Of a stretch of 64,000 bases of DNA, positions 1 through 8,280 are shown in pieces. Source of the stretch: Myxococcales bacterium 68-20 (GTDB taxonomy: Bacteria > Myxococcota_A > Polyangia > Polyangiales > Polyangiaceae); assembly GCA_001899635.1 (NCBI GenBank), contig MKVQ01000013.1, forward strand, positions 84,771-148,770, given 5' to 3'. The stretch's first letter is position 1. Every line of letters begins with the position of its first letter. Position numbers and translations under genes: made by a program. A model generated the notes under the pieces. That model was given only the letters and a program-made list of their open reading frames with translations. It was not told the origin of the DNA and did no database searches.

Positions 1-40
1 GATATGTCGAAACCCTCAAAACCATAGACTGGAAGTGGAC

Positions 41-400
41 ATGAGAAAGGATAAACGAACGGGGCCTGTCAAGCTGAAGACCACCGGCAGTTCTGTCTCG
101 CTCGAGGCCGTCACCATCTCGGAAAACGATTTTGATGCCTACATTTATCGTCGCATTGAATGCGACGATATCCGCTCGCTGTCTTGTCAACTCGAGACGA
201 GCTACAGCCACCCGCTCTCGCTCGGCACATGGGACCATATCAATCCTGAGTATTACCTAGGCAGCATACCTCACAAGGACATCTCGGTCCGCCTCACGAA
301 CTCGTGCTATCGCACCCTCGTGACCTTCAAAGGGGACCCCAACGACAGCAGCAGCGGCTCGTTCACGGAGGGTGAGGCCGTATTTATTTCGCATTTCTAG
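41..400 (+). CDS. hypothetical protein, AT-richer orphan
   Basis: No family recognised. The protein of 119 residues has no signal peptide or membrane segment and is mixed alpha/beta in composition, with an aromatic-rich middle (DAYIYRRIE, WDHINPEYYLG) and a Ser/Gly/Thr-rich C-terminus. ATG at 41 follows GGAAG at 31-35, so I chose it; the frame is open to the window edge, so a longer gene cannot be excluded. Base composition is clearly less GC-rich than everything to its right and codon use is more relaxed, which suggests recent transfer. It lies beside a decayed gene and a transposase. Small orphan proteins in such places are sometimes immunity proteins or antitoxins, but nothing here shows that. 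Confidence 0.6.
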   Translation: MRKDKRTGPVKLKTTGSSVSLEAVTISENDFDAYIYRRIECDDIRSLSCQLETSYSHPLSLGTWDHINPEYYLGSIPHKDISVRLTNSCYRTLVTFKGDPNDSSSGSFTEGEAVFISHF

Positions 401-418
401 CTCCGGACGCTCCAGCCG

Positions 419-706
419 TCAGAGCGTGCCGAGGAAAGCGAAGAGCGCTTCGCGATCGAAGGCGGACTGGGACGTGTAACGGGTCACGGAGCCTTGCGCC
501 TCGCCGTCGTGGGCTCGGATTGCTTCGTCGAGGGTGGCCGCGCGGCCGTCGTGGAGATAGCGCGATCGCGAGCGGAGTCCCAGCGGTGCAGTTCGCCAAT
601 CCTGCCCCGTGGCCTCGAATTGCGTGAAGCCATCTCGGAGCGCTTCTCCCATGTCGTGAAGCAGCAAGTCCGAATAGAGACGGATGGGGCCGGTCGGCGT
701 CTCGAG
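419..706 (-). pseudogene. C-terminal remnant of a DUF1111-type di-haem oxidoreductase
   Basis: The minus strand reads as the end of a MauG-like/DUF1111 peroxidase: LYSDLLLHDMGEAL, then TGQDWRTAPLGLRSRSRYLHD, then HDGRAATLDEAIRAHDGEA and a terminal FLGTL before the stop. These are the usual C-terminal landmarks of the family. The W normally found in the PLWGL motif is missing, and upstream of about 706 the frame runs into short GACCCGTCCT-type repeats instead of the haem-binding N-terminal part. No start codon or CXXCH motif is present. I read it as a truncated, non-functional remnant, probably cut off by rearrangement at the repeats. Confidence 0.7.
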
Positions 707-828
707 GAGACCCGTCCTGCGGGCGTCTCGAGGAGACCGGGCGTCTAGGAGACCCGTCCTGGACCGGGCGTCTAGGAGACCCGTCCTGAGTTGATGTTTG
801 GTGGTGTGGAGCCCAGGAGACCCGTCCT
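704..828. repeat. four copies of the 12-mer GAGACCCGTCCT
   Basis: GAGACCCGTCCT occurs at 707-718, 749-760, 777-788 and 817-828, inside longer similar stretches; the last two are followed by GAGTTGATGTT. The reverse complement of the same 12-mer begins both 73-bp repeats at 2221 and 2304, on the other side of the RAYT gene. The repeats cut into the di-haem oxidoreductase remnant. From 841 to 1023 I see nothing else that is gene-like. Confidence 0.7.
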
Positions 829-1023
829 GAGTTGATGTTGGACGAACGTTATCGCGCGAGGCGTCGTGGGCGGGAAGCGAGCGCGCCGCAGCTACCCATC
901 GGCCCGACAGGGCGCCGATGAACCTGAGCAGGACCGCTGGGTACGCGGACGAGCGCCACGAACTCTGATGGGAACCGGTTGGCCAGCCGTATCGCTTGTA
1001 TGGGCGTGGCACCCTCGCCCGGA

Positions 1024-1935
1024 TCAAGCGCACGTGGAGAGCGGCTCTGGCAGAGAGAGAAAACGGCCGCGAATGCGATAGGTGCCGTGAGGAAAGACAA
1101 CGTCGCAACCGCCTGTGAGGTAGCGGACGAGCGCGGCCAAGCGTCGTGCACGGAACAGGGCGAGAGCGGCGAGCTCGCGGAGTCGTCGCCTCTTGTCGAG
1201 GCATGCGAGGTGGGGCCGAAGCTTACGCCGCGGTTCGACCGTCTTGGGCGAATCCGTCGGCTCGGCGCGGAGGACGGCCTTGCGTCCGAGCACACCACGA
1301 CCGCCTGCTTTTCGCTCTTCGCGTGCGCGCTCTTCCTCGAGGTGCAGGGCCTCTCGGAGCTTCGCCACCCACTCCTCCTCCGACAGCTCCTCGAAGCCGT
1401 CGGGCCGTTCGATACGGAGCGTGACTTCGTTGGGCATCTTGCCGTTGGACCGAAAGAACCCCCTCGGACGCTTCACTGATTTCGTCGTCCCCGACAGGTG
1501 CATCCCGAGAGAGCACGCTCCCGGCCAATCGCTAATCCGGTCGACGAGGTGGTCGGCGATCGGATTAGCCAGCAGGTAGACGAGCTTGGCGAAGCGATCG
1601 GCAGGGTCGACCAAGTAGACCGCGTTCGGTTGCTCGGTGGCCCAGAAGTTCTCCCATCGCCTTCGGAGCGCATTCATCGCCTTGGAGAGCATCTTGTGGA
1701 GATGAGCGAGGAACGCTGGAAAGTTTGCGTGGTTATCGCGGACGAGCAGGTGCTGATGATTGCTCATGGCGATGAAGCCGTGGAGCGTGATCTCGTAGCG
1801 CTGCGCTGCCTCGCCGAGGCAATAGAGATAGATCTGCTCCGTCATCGGGTCTGGACGGAGCAGGAACTGGCGCTGCGTGCAGCGCCGGCTGATCAAGTAC
1901 GTGCGGCCCGCCACGACCTGGCGTGCGAGCGTCAT
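1024..1935 (-). CDS. REP-associated tyrosine transposase (RAYT, Y1/HUH family)
   Basis: A single-stranded DNA transposase of the IS200-like TnpA_REP group, 303 residues. The HUH metal motif is visible as MSNHQHLLV and the catalytic Tyr lies in LVYLLANPIADHLV, in the usual order. The family's VFPHGTYRIR tail is near the C-terminus. ATG at 1935 is preceded by GGAGG with a 4-base spacer; the frame stays open upstream to 2784 but that extension is low-complexity Arg/Pro/Ser and I leave it out. RAYTs are usually single-copy domesticated enzymes acting on REP palindromes. Here the flanks carry related repeats in opposite orientation, which fits. Full length and with both motifs intact, so activity is possible. 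Confidence 0.88.
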   Translation of the reverse strand: MTLARQVVAGRTYLISRRCTQRQFLLRPDPMTEQIYLYCLGEAAQRYEITLHGFIAMSNHQHLLVRDNHANFPAFLAHLHKMLSKAMNALRRRWENFWATEQPNAVYLVDPADRFAKLVYLLANPIADHLVDRISDWPGACSLGMHLSGTTKSVKRPRGFFRSNGKMPNEVTLRIERPDGFEELSEEEWVAKLREALHLEEERAREERKAGGRGVLGRKAVLRAEPTDSPKTVEPRRKLRPHLACLDKRRRLRELAALALFRARRLAALVRYLTGGCDVVFPHGTYRIRGRFLSLPEPLSTCA

Positions 1936-2220
1936 CGGACCTCCGGCGAACGGTACATGACCGCGTTGAAGTGCACGTGCCAAGCCACGAGCGCGCGTCA
2001 ACGATCTCGACACCTTGTCTGTCGTGGCCGGATGGCCCGGCCAGATCGTGCCGGCCTCGTCCATTCGCCCCCGACCCCTTGGTGCCGCGGCCGACGACCG
2101 AGTGTACATCCCGTCGACCATTCGTGAGCCATCGCCCTCTTCAGCCCGCTGCATCGACGCAAGATGGCCCCCGCGCTCCGTCCCCCGCCGCTCGCTCATA
2201 CCGGGCTCGCTCACGAACCC

Positions 2221-2376
2221 AGGACGGGTCTCGTTCGGTGGGCGCAATCCGCCGCTCGCGAACGGATGTACGACGACACAGCCTGCGTTCCCACGTTCCC
2301 CGCAGGACGGGTCTCGTTCGGTGGGTGCAATCCGCCGCTCGCGAACGGATGTACGACGACACAGCCTGCGTTCCCA
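2221..2376. repeat. two 73-bp direct repeats upstream of the RAYT gene
   Basis: Copies at 2221-2293 and 2304-2376 differ by one base that I can see (GGGCGC against GGGTGC) and have an 83-bp period. Each starts AGGACGGGTCTC, the reverse complement of the 12-mer repeated at 704-828, and contains a small inverted pair ATCCG/CGGAT. They may be REP-like targets of the neighbouring RAYT; that is inference. The rest of 1936-2533 holds no gene that I can support. Confidence 0.8.
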
Positions 2377-2533
2377 GGAGCGGCGTACATCGGGACGTTC
2401 CCGAACTGATCGGATCGAAGGGCTACGAGGTCGCCTCGACGATGCCGGCATCCGGCGCGAGCGCGGCCGATCGATGCGAGAGCGCCGCGGCCCGGCAAGG
2501 GACCGCGGCGCGCGCGGCTCTTCGAGCGTGGAT

Positions 2534-3499
2534 TCAAGCGCCGGACCGGCGGCGCACACGGCGGGCGATGACGTTCGCGGCGAACAGTGCGCCGAGGAGC
2601 GGGAGGCCTGTGCCCGTCGCCGCACTACCGGGGGCAGCGCTGCAGCCTGAGTTGGCCATCGCCTTGGCCGCGCCGCGCCGGCGGGACTTGGTCGACTCGG
2701 GCGCGTACTCGTCCCCCGGATCCCCCTCCTCCGACGCGGAGGGCTCGAGCGGCACCTCGTAGGGCTCCGCGTCTTCATTGTCACCTTCGCTCGGCAGAGG
2801 CGCGTCGGCCTCGTCGTCCGGCGGCGGCGGCGGGGCCGGAGCCGGATCGACCTCGGGCGGATCGTCGTTCGTCGGCGGCGGCGGCGGCGGCGGCGGCGGC
2901 GCGGTCTCCTCCTCGGCGGTCTCGGGCATTCCGAGATCGCCGGTGAGATCGTCGGCGCGGAAGGCCTTCGTTCCGGCGCTCCGGAGCGCCGAGGTGGTCC
3001 GCGAGCGGAACTTCATGTCGGACGCCGTGCTCGCGAGCTCGATGATGCAGGCGCTCGTGTGCGCCTCGTCTTCCCACCCGAGGAAGAGCGCCGCGTGGCC
3101 AGAGCGGATGAAGGCGTCGCCCGGGAGCAGCTCGTCGTACGACGCGAGCGCCGTCGCCTTGCCGTTGCCCGCCATGAACGCCGCCGTGTTCGGCGACGAG
3201 CCGAGCTCCCAGCACATCGAGACGAAGCCGGAGCAATCGGTGCGGTATCCCTGGTGGGAGGCCGACTGGCTGTACTGCACGTTCGTGTCGAGCCAGCTGA
3301 AGCCGCGGCGGATCGCGCGTTGTCGCGCCGGAGACGTCGACGCGAGGATCGAAGACCGGCTCAGCGAACAGGCCGAGTAGTCGCCACCGCCGACGAGGTC
3401 CGACCGCGCCGAGGCCTGCTCCTCCTCGAAATCGGTGCTCACCGCGCATCCGACGGTCGTGAGGAGGAGCGTCGAGGCGAGGACGGCGGCGAAGCGCAT
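2534..3499 (-). CDS. secreted NlpC/P60-like amidase with MYXO-CTERM tail
   Basis: Predicted cell-wall or surface hydrolase of 321 residues. A signal peptide ends in a lipobox-like TVGC (Cys18). Residues about 55-190 look like a papain-like NlpC/P60 fold: catalytic Cys89 in TDCSGFVSMCW, His135 in SGHAALFLGW. A long Pro/Asp/Glu linker follows (about 195-275). The end, from about 285, has the MYXO-CTERM layout: Gly-Cys-Ser, a hydrophobic stretch, then Arg-rich RRVRRRSGA, a sorting tag typical of Myxococcota surface proteins. Having both a lipobox-like Cys and a C-terminal tag is unusual; the N-terminal Cys may not be lipidated. Substrate is unknown. Confidence 0.75.
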   Translation of the reverse strand: MRFAAVLASTLLLTTVGCAVSTDFEEEQASARSDLVGGGDYSACSLSRSSILASTSPARQRAIRRGFSWLDTNVQYSQSASHQGYRTDCSGFVSMCWELGSSPNTAAFMAGNGKATALASYDELLPGDAFIRSGHAALFLGWEDEAHTSACIIELASTASDMKFRSRTTSALRSAGTKAFRADDLTGDLGMPETAEEETAPPPPPPPPPTNDDPPEVDPAPAPPPPPDDEADAPLPSEGDNEDAEPYEVPLEPSASEEGDPGDEYAPESTKSRRRGAAKAMANSGCSAAPGSAATGTGLPLLGALFAANVIARRVRRRSGA

Positions 3500-3682
3500 C
3501 TACGCCCTCGAGCACAAGGTGTTCCGCCGCGCGAGCCGACCGCGCGCGGTATCGCAACCAATCATTTCATGCGGTTAGAGGTACGAAACGATCGATCACC
3601 CGGATCATCTCCGATCGCGATCCCCGTCCGGCCGGTCCGTCCGTCGCGACGCCGGAGCCGACCGAACCAACCGTGTAGTCGT

Positions 3683-3712
3683 TTCGAGAGCTTGGGTCGT
3701 CTTGCTCTCGAA
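3683..3712. terminator. 9-bp perfect inverted repeat, possible hairpin
   Basis: TTCGAGAGC at 3683-3691 and GCTCTCGAA at 3704-3712 form a perfect 9-bp stem with a 12-base loop. It lies in the 3500-3880 gap, downstream of the methyltransferase gene (minus strand) and upstream of the amidase gene. It could end the methyltransferase message or be an operator; there is no T-run to decide. Confidence 0.4.
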
Positions 3713-3731
3713 GGCGCTCCGTCCCACAATA

Positions 3732-3807
3732 GCCCAGGCCACCCGGACCTTGGACGTCTTCTACGCTGACGATGGCCCAGGCCACCCGGACCTCGAGCGT
3801 CTTCTAC
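3732..3807. repeat. 33-bp imperfect tandem duplication
   Basis: Copies at 3732-3764 and 3775-3807 share the 19-base core GCCCAGGCCACCCGGACCT and end CGTCTTCTAC, with three mismatches and a 43-bp period. The 3500-3880 gap otherwise holds no gene I can support. Confidence 0.6.
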
Positions 3808-3880
3808 CCTGGCGTCGACGACGACGACGTACCGCTGCGGGCGGTTGGGGCGCGAGCCAATACGATCGACGCGCGCGTGG

Positions 3881-4768
3881 TCAGCTCGCCCTGCGGCGGC
3901 CGCTCACGACGCCGACGTTGACCGTCATCTCGAACGTCCCGTCGCTCCAGTACTTGTCGATGGCGTCGCGGACGTACTCGAAGGGGTCGTTCGCCGGGCG
4001 CGGCGTCGAGTCGAGCTCCAGGTTCACCCGGAACTCGGGCATGAGGAGCAGCCGTGTGACCGGGTCTTCGAAGAAGCCGCGGCCACCGGCGAACTTGAGC
4101 GTGCGCGTGCGGACGTCCACGTCGACGTACTCGAAGCCCGCGGCCTCGAGCTCCTGGCAGAGCAGCTCGTCCGTCGGTCGGAGCTGCATCGCGGCCTCGA
4201 CGGAGCTCGTGAGATCGACGAGCTCGTACTTCAACGCGCACTCGCGGAGGAGGTCGGCGAGCTCGACGAACGAGCCGCGGAGGGGCATCGCGATCAACGC
4301 CTGCCCTCGTGGAGCGACGATCCGTGCGAGCTCCTCGAGAAGGAACTGCCGCTCCTGGGGGGCGGCGAGCGGATGGATCGTGAAGGCGTGCGAGAACGCC
4401 CCGGCGGGGAACGCGAGCGGCCGCGCATCGGCGACGCGGTAGTCGAAGGCGAAGTTGGCGCCCCCCTTCACGAGCGCGGCCGCCTTCGCCCGGGCGAGCT
4501 CGATCGCCCAAGGCGACGCGTCGCAGCCGTGGACGTGGACGTTCGGGAGCCGCTCGACGAGCAAGCGGTCCGGATAGCCGGTGCGGCACTGGACGTGACA
4601 GACGCGAGCGTCGCGCCCGGCGGCGAGCATCTCCACGAGGCGCTCACCGAAGAACGAGAGGTAACGAGGGACTACGAAGGTCTCGAAGATCGCTGCTTCC
4701 TCATGGCCTAGATGGCGCGCCGGAGAGGCCGCGATCTCGCCTTTCGGAGGCAACGACGATCGAGTCAC
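3881..4768 (-). CDS. class I SAM-dependent methyltransferase
   Basis: A methyltransferase of 295 residues with a Rossmann-type core. Motif I is altered (RVCHVQCRTGYPDRLLVERL, in place of the usual ExGxGxG), followed by acidic motif II VHGCDASPWAIELAR and later motifs around YRVADARPLAFPAGAF and LARIVAPRGQALIAMP, as in the Methyltransf_11 group. The substrate cannot be read from sequence. The GTG start at 4768 overlaps the stop of the HEAT-repeat gene upstream (GTGA), which suggests translational coupling and a shared role. The loss of the glycine-rich motif I pattern is worth noting: SAM binding may be weaker or different. Confidence 0.7.
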   Translation of the reverse strand: MTRSSLPPKGEIAASPARHLGHEEAAIFETFVVPRYLSFFGERLVEMLAAGRDARVCHVQCRTGYPDRLLVERLPNVHVHGCDASPWAIELARAKAAALVKGGANFAFDYRVADARPLAFPAGAFSHAFTIHPLAAPQERQFLLEELARIVAPRGQALIAMPLRGSFVELADLLRECALKYELVDLTSSVEAAMQLRPTDELLCQELEAAGFEYVDVDVRTRTLKFAGGRGFFEDPVTRLLLMPEFRVNLELDSTPRPANDPFEYVRDAIDKYWSDGTFEMTVNVGVVSGRRRAS

Positions 4769-5451
4769 CGCTTGCCCTTCGAAGGCCGCGCGGCCGGCGG
4801 CGGGCTCGCCTCGGCTTCCATTTCCTCGAGGATCTCGCGCGCCTCGTGGGCGAGGTCCGCGATCGACACCCGCTCCCCGCCCTCGTCGTCGTCGAGCTGC
4901 ACCTGACGGCCGTCACGCTCGAGCTTGGCGAGCATCGGAATGGCGACCGGATCGCCGAGCTCCGCCAGCGCTTCGATCGCACCGGCCACGACCTCGGCGT
5001 CCTCGTTCTGGAGGAAGCGCCCGAGGAGCTTCGCGCACCCCGGCTCACCGACCTCGGCCAGGAGGAACGGAAGCTCGGTCAGCGCCGGATTGCCCTTCGG
5101 CAGGCGCACGAGCGCACGCTCGATCCCGAGCGCGACTTCCTTGAAGCGATCGAACGCGAGGCCCTCGAGCCCTTCGCCCGCGGCGATCCGGGCCTCGGGC
5201 GACATGCCGCCGAGGATGTCGATCAGGAGATCGACGACCGCGTCGCCCTCGAGATCGCCGAGCAGGAGCGCGAGACGCACGAGCCGGAGGGTGGCTTCGG
5301 CCTCGTCCTCGAGCTTCAGCGCGGCCGCAGTCGCGGCGCGGAGCTCGGGGATGAGCTTCGCGTCCCCTTCGCTACGCAGCGCCGCGTGGTGTGCGCGCGC
5401 GGAGCGTTCAGCCTCGAATAGTGCGTTGAGCGTCTCGCCGATCGTCGCCAT
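4765..5451 (-). CDS. HEAT-repeat protein
   Basis: 228 residues from ATG at 5451 (MATIGETLNALFEAERSARAHH). The sequence is a run of helical pairs with HEAT-like signatures such as DAEVVAGAIEALAELGDPVAIPMLAKL, and ends in a basic tail (PPPAARPSKGKR). There is no signal peptide or membrane segment, so it is probably cytoplasmic and acts by protein binding. The frame is open upstream to 5829 but that part overlaps the start of the divergent peptidase gene and has non-coding character. The gene is the first of a two-gene unit with the methyltransferase. Function unknown. Confidence 0.75.
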   Translation of the reverse strand: MATIGETLNALFEAERSARAHHAALRSEGDAKLIPELRAATAAALKLEDEAEATLRLVRLALLLGDLEGDAVVDLLIDILGGMSPEARIAAGEGLEGLAFDRFKEVALGIERALVRLPKGNPALTELPFLLAEVGEPGCAKLLGRFLQNEDAEVVAGAIEALAELGDPVAIPMLAKLERDGRQVQLDDDEGGERVSIADLAHEAREILEEMEAEASPPPAARPSKGKR

Positions 5452-5569
5452 GCGGGGGCTCTTTACCACGAATCGAGCCCGTCTTTTCCCTTTAGGCAAC
5501 GAGGCGCCGACGAGCTCCCGCGAGGAGGGAACGAGGAATGCTCCTACGGTCCTGGTAGTCTCCCCTTCC

Positions 5570-6418
5570 GTGAAGACGGCGCTCGGCGATCGCTGGCTCT
5601 GGATCGGGCTCGCCGCGCTCGCTTTCCTCGTCCTCGGCGCAGGGTCGCCCGCGCTCGTCCCGGCCAAGGCGCACGCGGCGCCTGCCGCGGACGAGGGGGG
5701 CGGGGCGCCCCGTGCGCTCGACGAGGGGGTCTGTCCGCGCGGCACGGCGCCCGACGGCGACGCGTGCATCCATCTCACCGCATCGGACGACGGCCCGGTG
5801 GCCGAGGCGCAGTCGAACTCGCACCGCACGCGGTCGGGGCAGTGGACGACGTACGAGCAGATCCCCCGCCTGCCCGAGCGCCCCGCGGACTACGACCTCT
5901 ACCGCTACCCGATCCCGCCCGGCCTCGCGGGCGGACGCTACGTGGTGTCGGGCTACGACCTCGATCTCCCGGACGCCAAGCAGCGACGCGGGGCGACGCT
6001 CAAGCACGTCGGCCACGGCGCCGTCGATCTGCCGCAGAAGAAGGGCACGCCGGTCCACATGATCGCGCTCGATCATCAGGAAGGCGACGCCGAGGTGCTC
6101 TTCGCGGGCGCGCTCTTCGGCACCACGCTCCTCACGCGCCACACGCTCCGCGAAGGCGGCCGGACTCGCGACTACGTCCTCTTGCTCGGCCACCTCGACT
6201 CGATCGCGCCGGGCATCAGCGCCGGCACGATGATCAAAGAAGGCCAGCTCGTCGGCGCGGTCGGAGACACGGGCTCGCCGAGCCTCGTCCACCTTCACCT
6301 CGAGGTCCGCCGCGTCCGCGAGGGGATCGACCTCGCGAAGGTCCCGGCGGGCAGCGCGATGATCGCCGAGGCGGTCACGGTGGTCTGCGACCCGCGGAAC
6401 GTGCTCCCGCTCCGGTAA
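5570..6418 (+). CDS. M23 family metallopeptidase (LytM domain)
   Basis: Predicted exported zinc peptidase that cuts peptidoglycan cross-links, 282 residues. An N-terminal membrane segment or signal (WLWIGLAALAFLVLGAGSPALV) precedes a low-complexity stretch, then the LytM domain from about 120. Zinc ligands are visible: His149 and Asp153 in GHGAVDLP, and His243 in HLHLEVR; His208 in LLGHLDS fits the catalytic position. The start is a GTG at 5570; no upstream codon gives a better signal sequence. Because all catalytic residues are present, I expect an active enzyme rather than a degenerate EnvC/NlpD-type activator. Confidence 0.85.
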   Translation: MKTALGDRWLWIGLAALAFLVLGAGSPALVPAKAHAAPAADEGGGAPRALDEGVCPRGTAPDGDACIHLTASDDGPVAEAQSNSHRTRSGQWTTYEQIPRLPERPADYDLYRYPIPPGLAGGRYVVSGYDLDLPDAKQRRGATLKHVGHGAVDLPQKKGTPVHMIALDHQEGDAEVLFAGALFGTTLLTRHTLREGGRTRDYVLLLGHLDSIAPGISAGTMIKEGQLVGAVGDTGSPSLVHLHLEVRRVREGIDLAKVPAGSAMIAEAVTVVCDPRNVLPLR

Positions 6419-6629
6419 CGCATCGCGTCCAACCGCGTCAAAGTGCCCGATCCCCCACGATCCGCTGTTGCCTCGGAGGCAACGTTCGAAGGGGCTCGAG
6501 CCGGTTGCGCCGGCTGCCGAGGATGTGACCCGCGAGCCCGGTCGATTTCCCCAAGGCCGCGGGAAAAGAGAGGCGGATCGCTTACCCAGCTTGCGCCCAG
6601 GCAAGGGCCGCGCGACGATTGTCCTACAC

Positions 6630-8177
6630 GTGTCTCTCCCCTCCGCCGCGCGTTTGGATGACACGCTCCCGACCGACCCGCGATCCCTCGTGTGTCCACG
6701 CTGCCGCGCGTCATGGGTCGAGAGCGCAGCGCCCTCGGTGTGTCCGACGGACGGCTCGACGCTGGTGCGCGCGCACGAGCTCGCGACCGTCGAGCACGAT
6801 CCGATGGTGGGGCGCACGCTCGAAGGGCGTTACACGATCATCGCGCGCCTCGGCTCCGGCTCGATGGGCACCGTCTATCGCGCCAAGCAACACGCGATGG
6901 GTCGCGAGGTCGCGATCAAGATCCTCCGCGGCGATCGCGCGATCGACGACACGGCCAAGGCACGCTTCCTCCGTGAGGCCCGCGCCAACAGCCTCCTCGC
7001 CTCGCCGAACACGGTCACTGTGTTCGACTTCGGTCAGAGCGAGAGCGGCGAGTTCTACCTGGCGATGGAGCTGCTCGAGGGCGAGAGCCTCGGCCAGCGG
7101 CTCACTCGCATCGGTCGTCTGCCGATCCCCGTCGCAGTCGACGCCGCACGCCAGGCGCTGCGCTCGCTCTCGGAGGCGCACGCGAAGGGAATCATCCACC
7201 GCGATCTCAAGCCCGACAACCTGTTCTTCGCGCGTGTGGTCACGGCGGGCACGTCTCAGGGCGACAGCCACGAAGAGATCGTCAAGGTGCTCGACTTCGG
7301 CATCGCGAAGATGATGGGCGACTCCGACGGCCCGATGGGCGTCGTCGAGACGCAAGCCGGCACCGTGTTCGGAACGCCGCGATACATGTCGCCGGAGCAG
7401 GCGCAGGGCAAGCAGCTCGACGCGCGGACCGATCTCTATTCGCTCGGCGTCATCGTCTACCAGATGCTCACGGGCCGCCCGCCCTTCACGGACAACGACG
7501 CGGTGGTCGTCATGGCACGGCACATCAAGTCGGTGCCGAAGCGTCCGAACGAGGTCGCCCCCGAGGCCAACGTCCCGAAGGAGCTCGAGGACGTCGTCAT
7601 GCGGGCGCTGTCGAAGGATCCGGTCGAGCGGCAGGCCAGTGCCGACGTCCTCGCCGGTGAGCTCCTCGCCGCGCTCGAGGCGCAAGGCGCGACGACGAGC
7701 GGGGTCCGGGCATCGATCACGAACGCCGCAGGGATTCGGGTCCCCGACTCGATGCGACCGCCGGCGATCTCGTTGCCGCCGCCGCCCTCGAGCAAAGTAA
7801 AGAGGTCGGTCGCGGGCGTCCCGCTCGTGTTCGTCGTGGCAGCGCTTCCGGTGATCATCCTCGTCGCCGCTGCCGGCGTTTACCTGGGCCTGCGCAGCGG
7901 CAAGCCACCGGCACCGCCGGCACGCGGGCCAGCCGTGACGGCTACCGTTTCGCCGACCAGCCCGATGACGGCGGCCACGGCGACGAGCGAGACGATCAGT
8001 CCGCCCGTCGTCACGCCCGATGCGCTCCCGATCGCCCAGCCGACGACCACCGCGCCCGCCATGAAGGCCGCGCCCCCGCACGGCAAGGGAGGCCGCACGC
8101 CGAAGGGAACGACCGCGCCGCGTCCCGCGAGCAGCGCGCCGGCGGCTCCGACGTCGACCTACGGCGTCTTCGAGTAG
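6630..8177 (+). CDS. Ser/Thr protein kinase with N-terminal zinc-ribbon-like motif
   Basis: Hanks-type kinase of 515 residues. N-terminal Cys pairs (CPRC at 22-25 and CPTD at 38-41) look like a small zinc ribbon. The kinase domain spans about 67-330: P-loop GSGSMGTVY, Lys in VAIKIL, HRDLKPDN near 190, DFGIAK near 221, and a SPEQ activation segment end. A single transmembrane helix follows (about 397-420, VFVVAALPVIILVAAAG), then a Pro/Thr/Ala-rich extracytoplasmic tail without a recognisable sensor. GTG at 6630 is the most upstream start that keeps the ribbon; ATG or GTG further in would lose it. One of three such kinases in the window. Confidence 0.88.
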   Translation: MSLPSAARLDDTLPTDPRSLVCPRCRASWVESAAPSVCPTDGSTLVRAHELATVEHDPMVGRTLEGRYTIIARLGSGSMGTVYRAKQHAMGREVAIKILRGDRAIDDTAKARFLREARANSLLASPNTVTVFDFGQSESGEFYLAMELLEGESLGQRLTRIGRLPIPVAVDAARQALRSLSEAHAKGIIHRDLKPDNLFFARVVTAGTSQGDSHEEIVKVLDFGIAKMMGDSDGPMGVVETQAGTVFGTPRYMSPEQAQGKQLDARTDLYSLGVIVYQMLTGRPPFTDNDAVVVMARHIKSVPKRPNEVAPEANVPKELEDVVMRALSKDPVERQASADVLAGELLAALEAQGATTSGVRASITNAAGIRVPDSMRPPAISLPPPPSSKVKRSVAGVPLVFVVAALPVIILVAAAGVYLGLRSGKPPAPPARGPAVTATVSPTSPMTAATATSETISPPVVTPDALPIAQPTTTAPAMKAAPPHGKGGRTPKGTTAPRPASSAPAAPTSTYGVFE

Positions 8178-8280
8178 CGCGCTCGGGCGAAGCCGCACAC
8201 GCGGCCGAAACGCCCGCTCACGACGAAGCTCGAGCATTCGCGTGGTTTCGACTCCGCATCGAAGTCGCTAGATACGCGGC

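Noticed and set aside
1936-2784. N-terminal extension of the RAYT frame
   Set aside because: Arg/Ser/Pro-rich with no similarity to the family; the Shine-Dalgarno before 1935 marks the real start, and the extension covers repeats.
2872-2906. GGC trinucleotide run
   Set aside because: It is the reverse complement of proline codons in the Pro-rich linker of the amidase, not a separate element.
4925-5569. Upstream extension of the M23 peptidase frame
   Set aside because: It runs antisense over the HEAT gene; the signal-like segment begins right after GTG at 5570.
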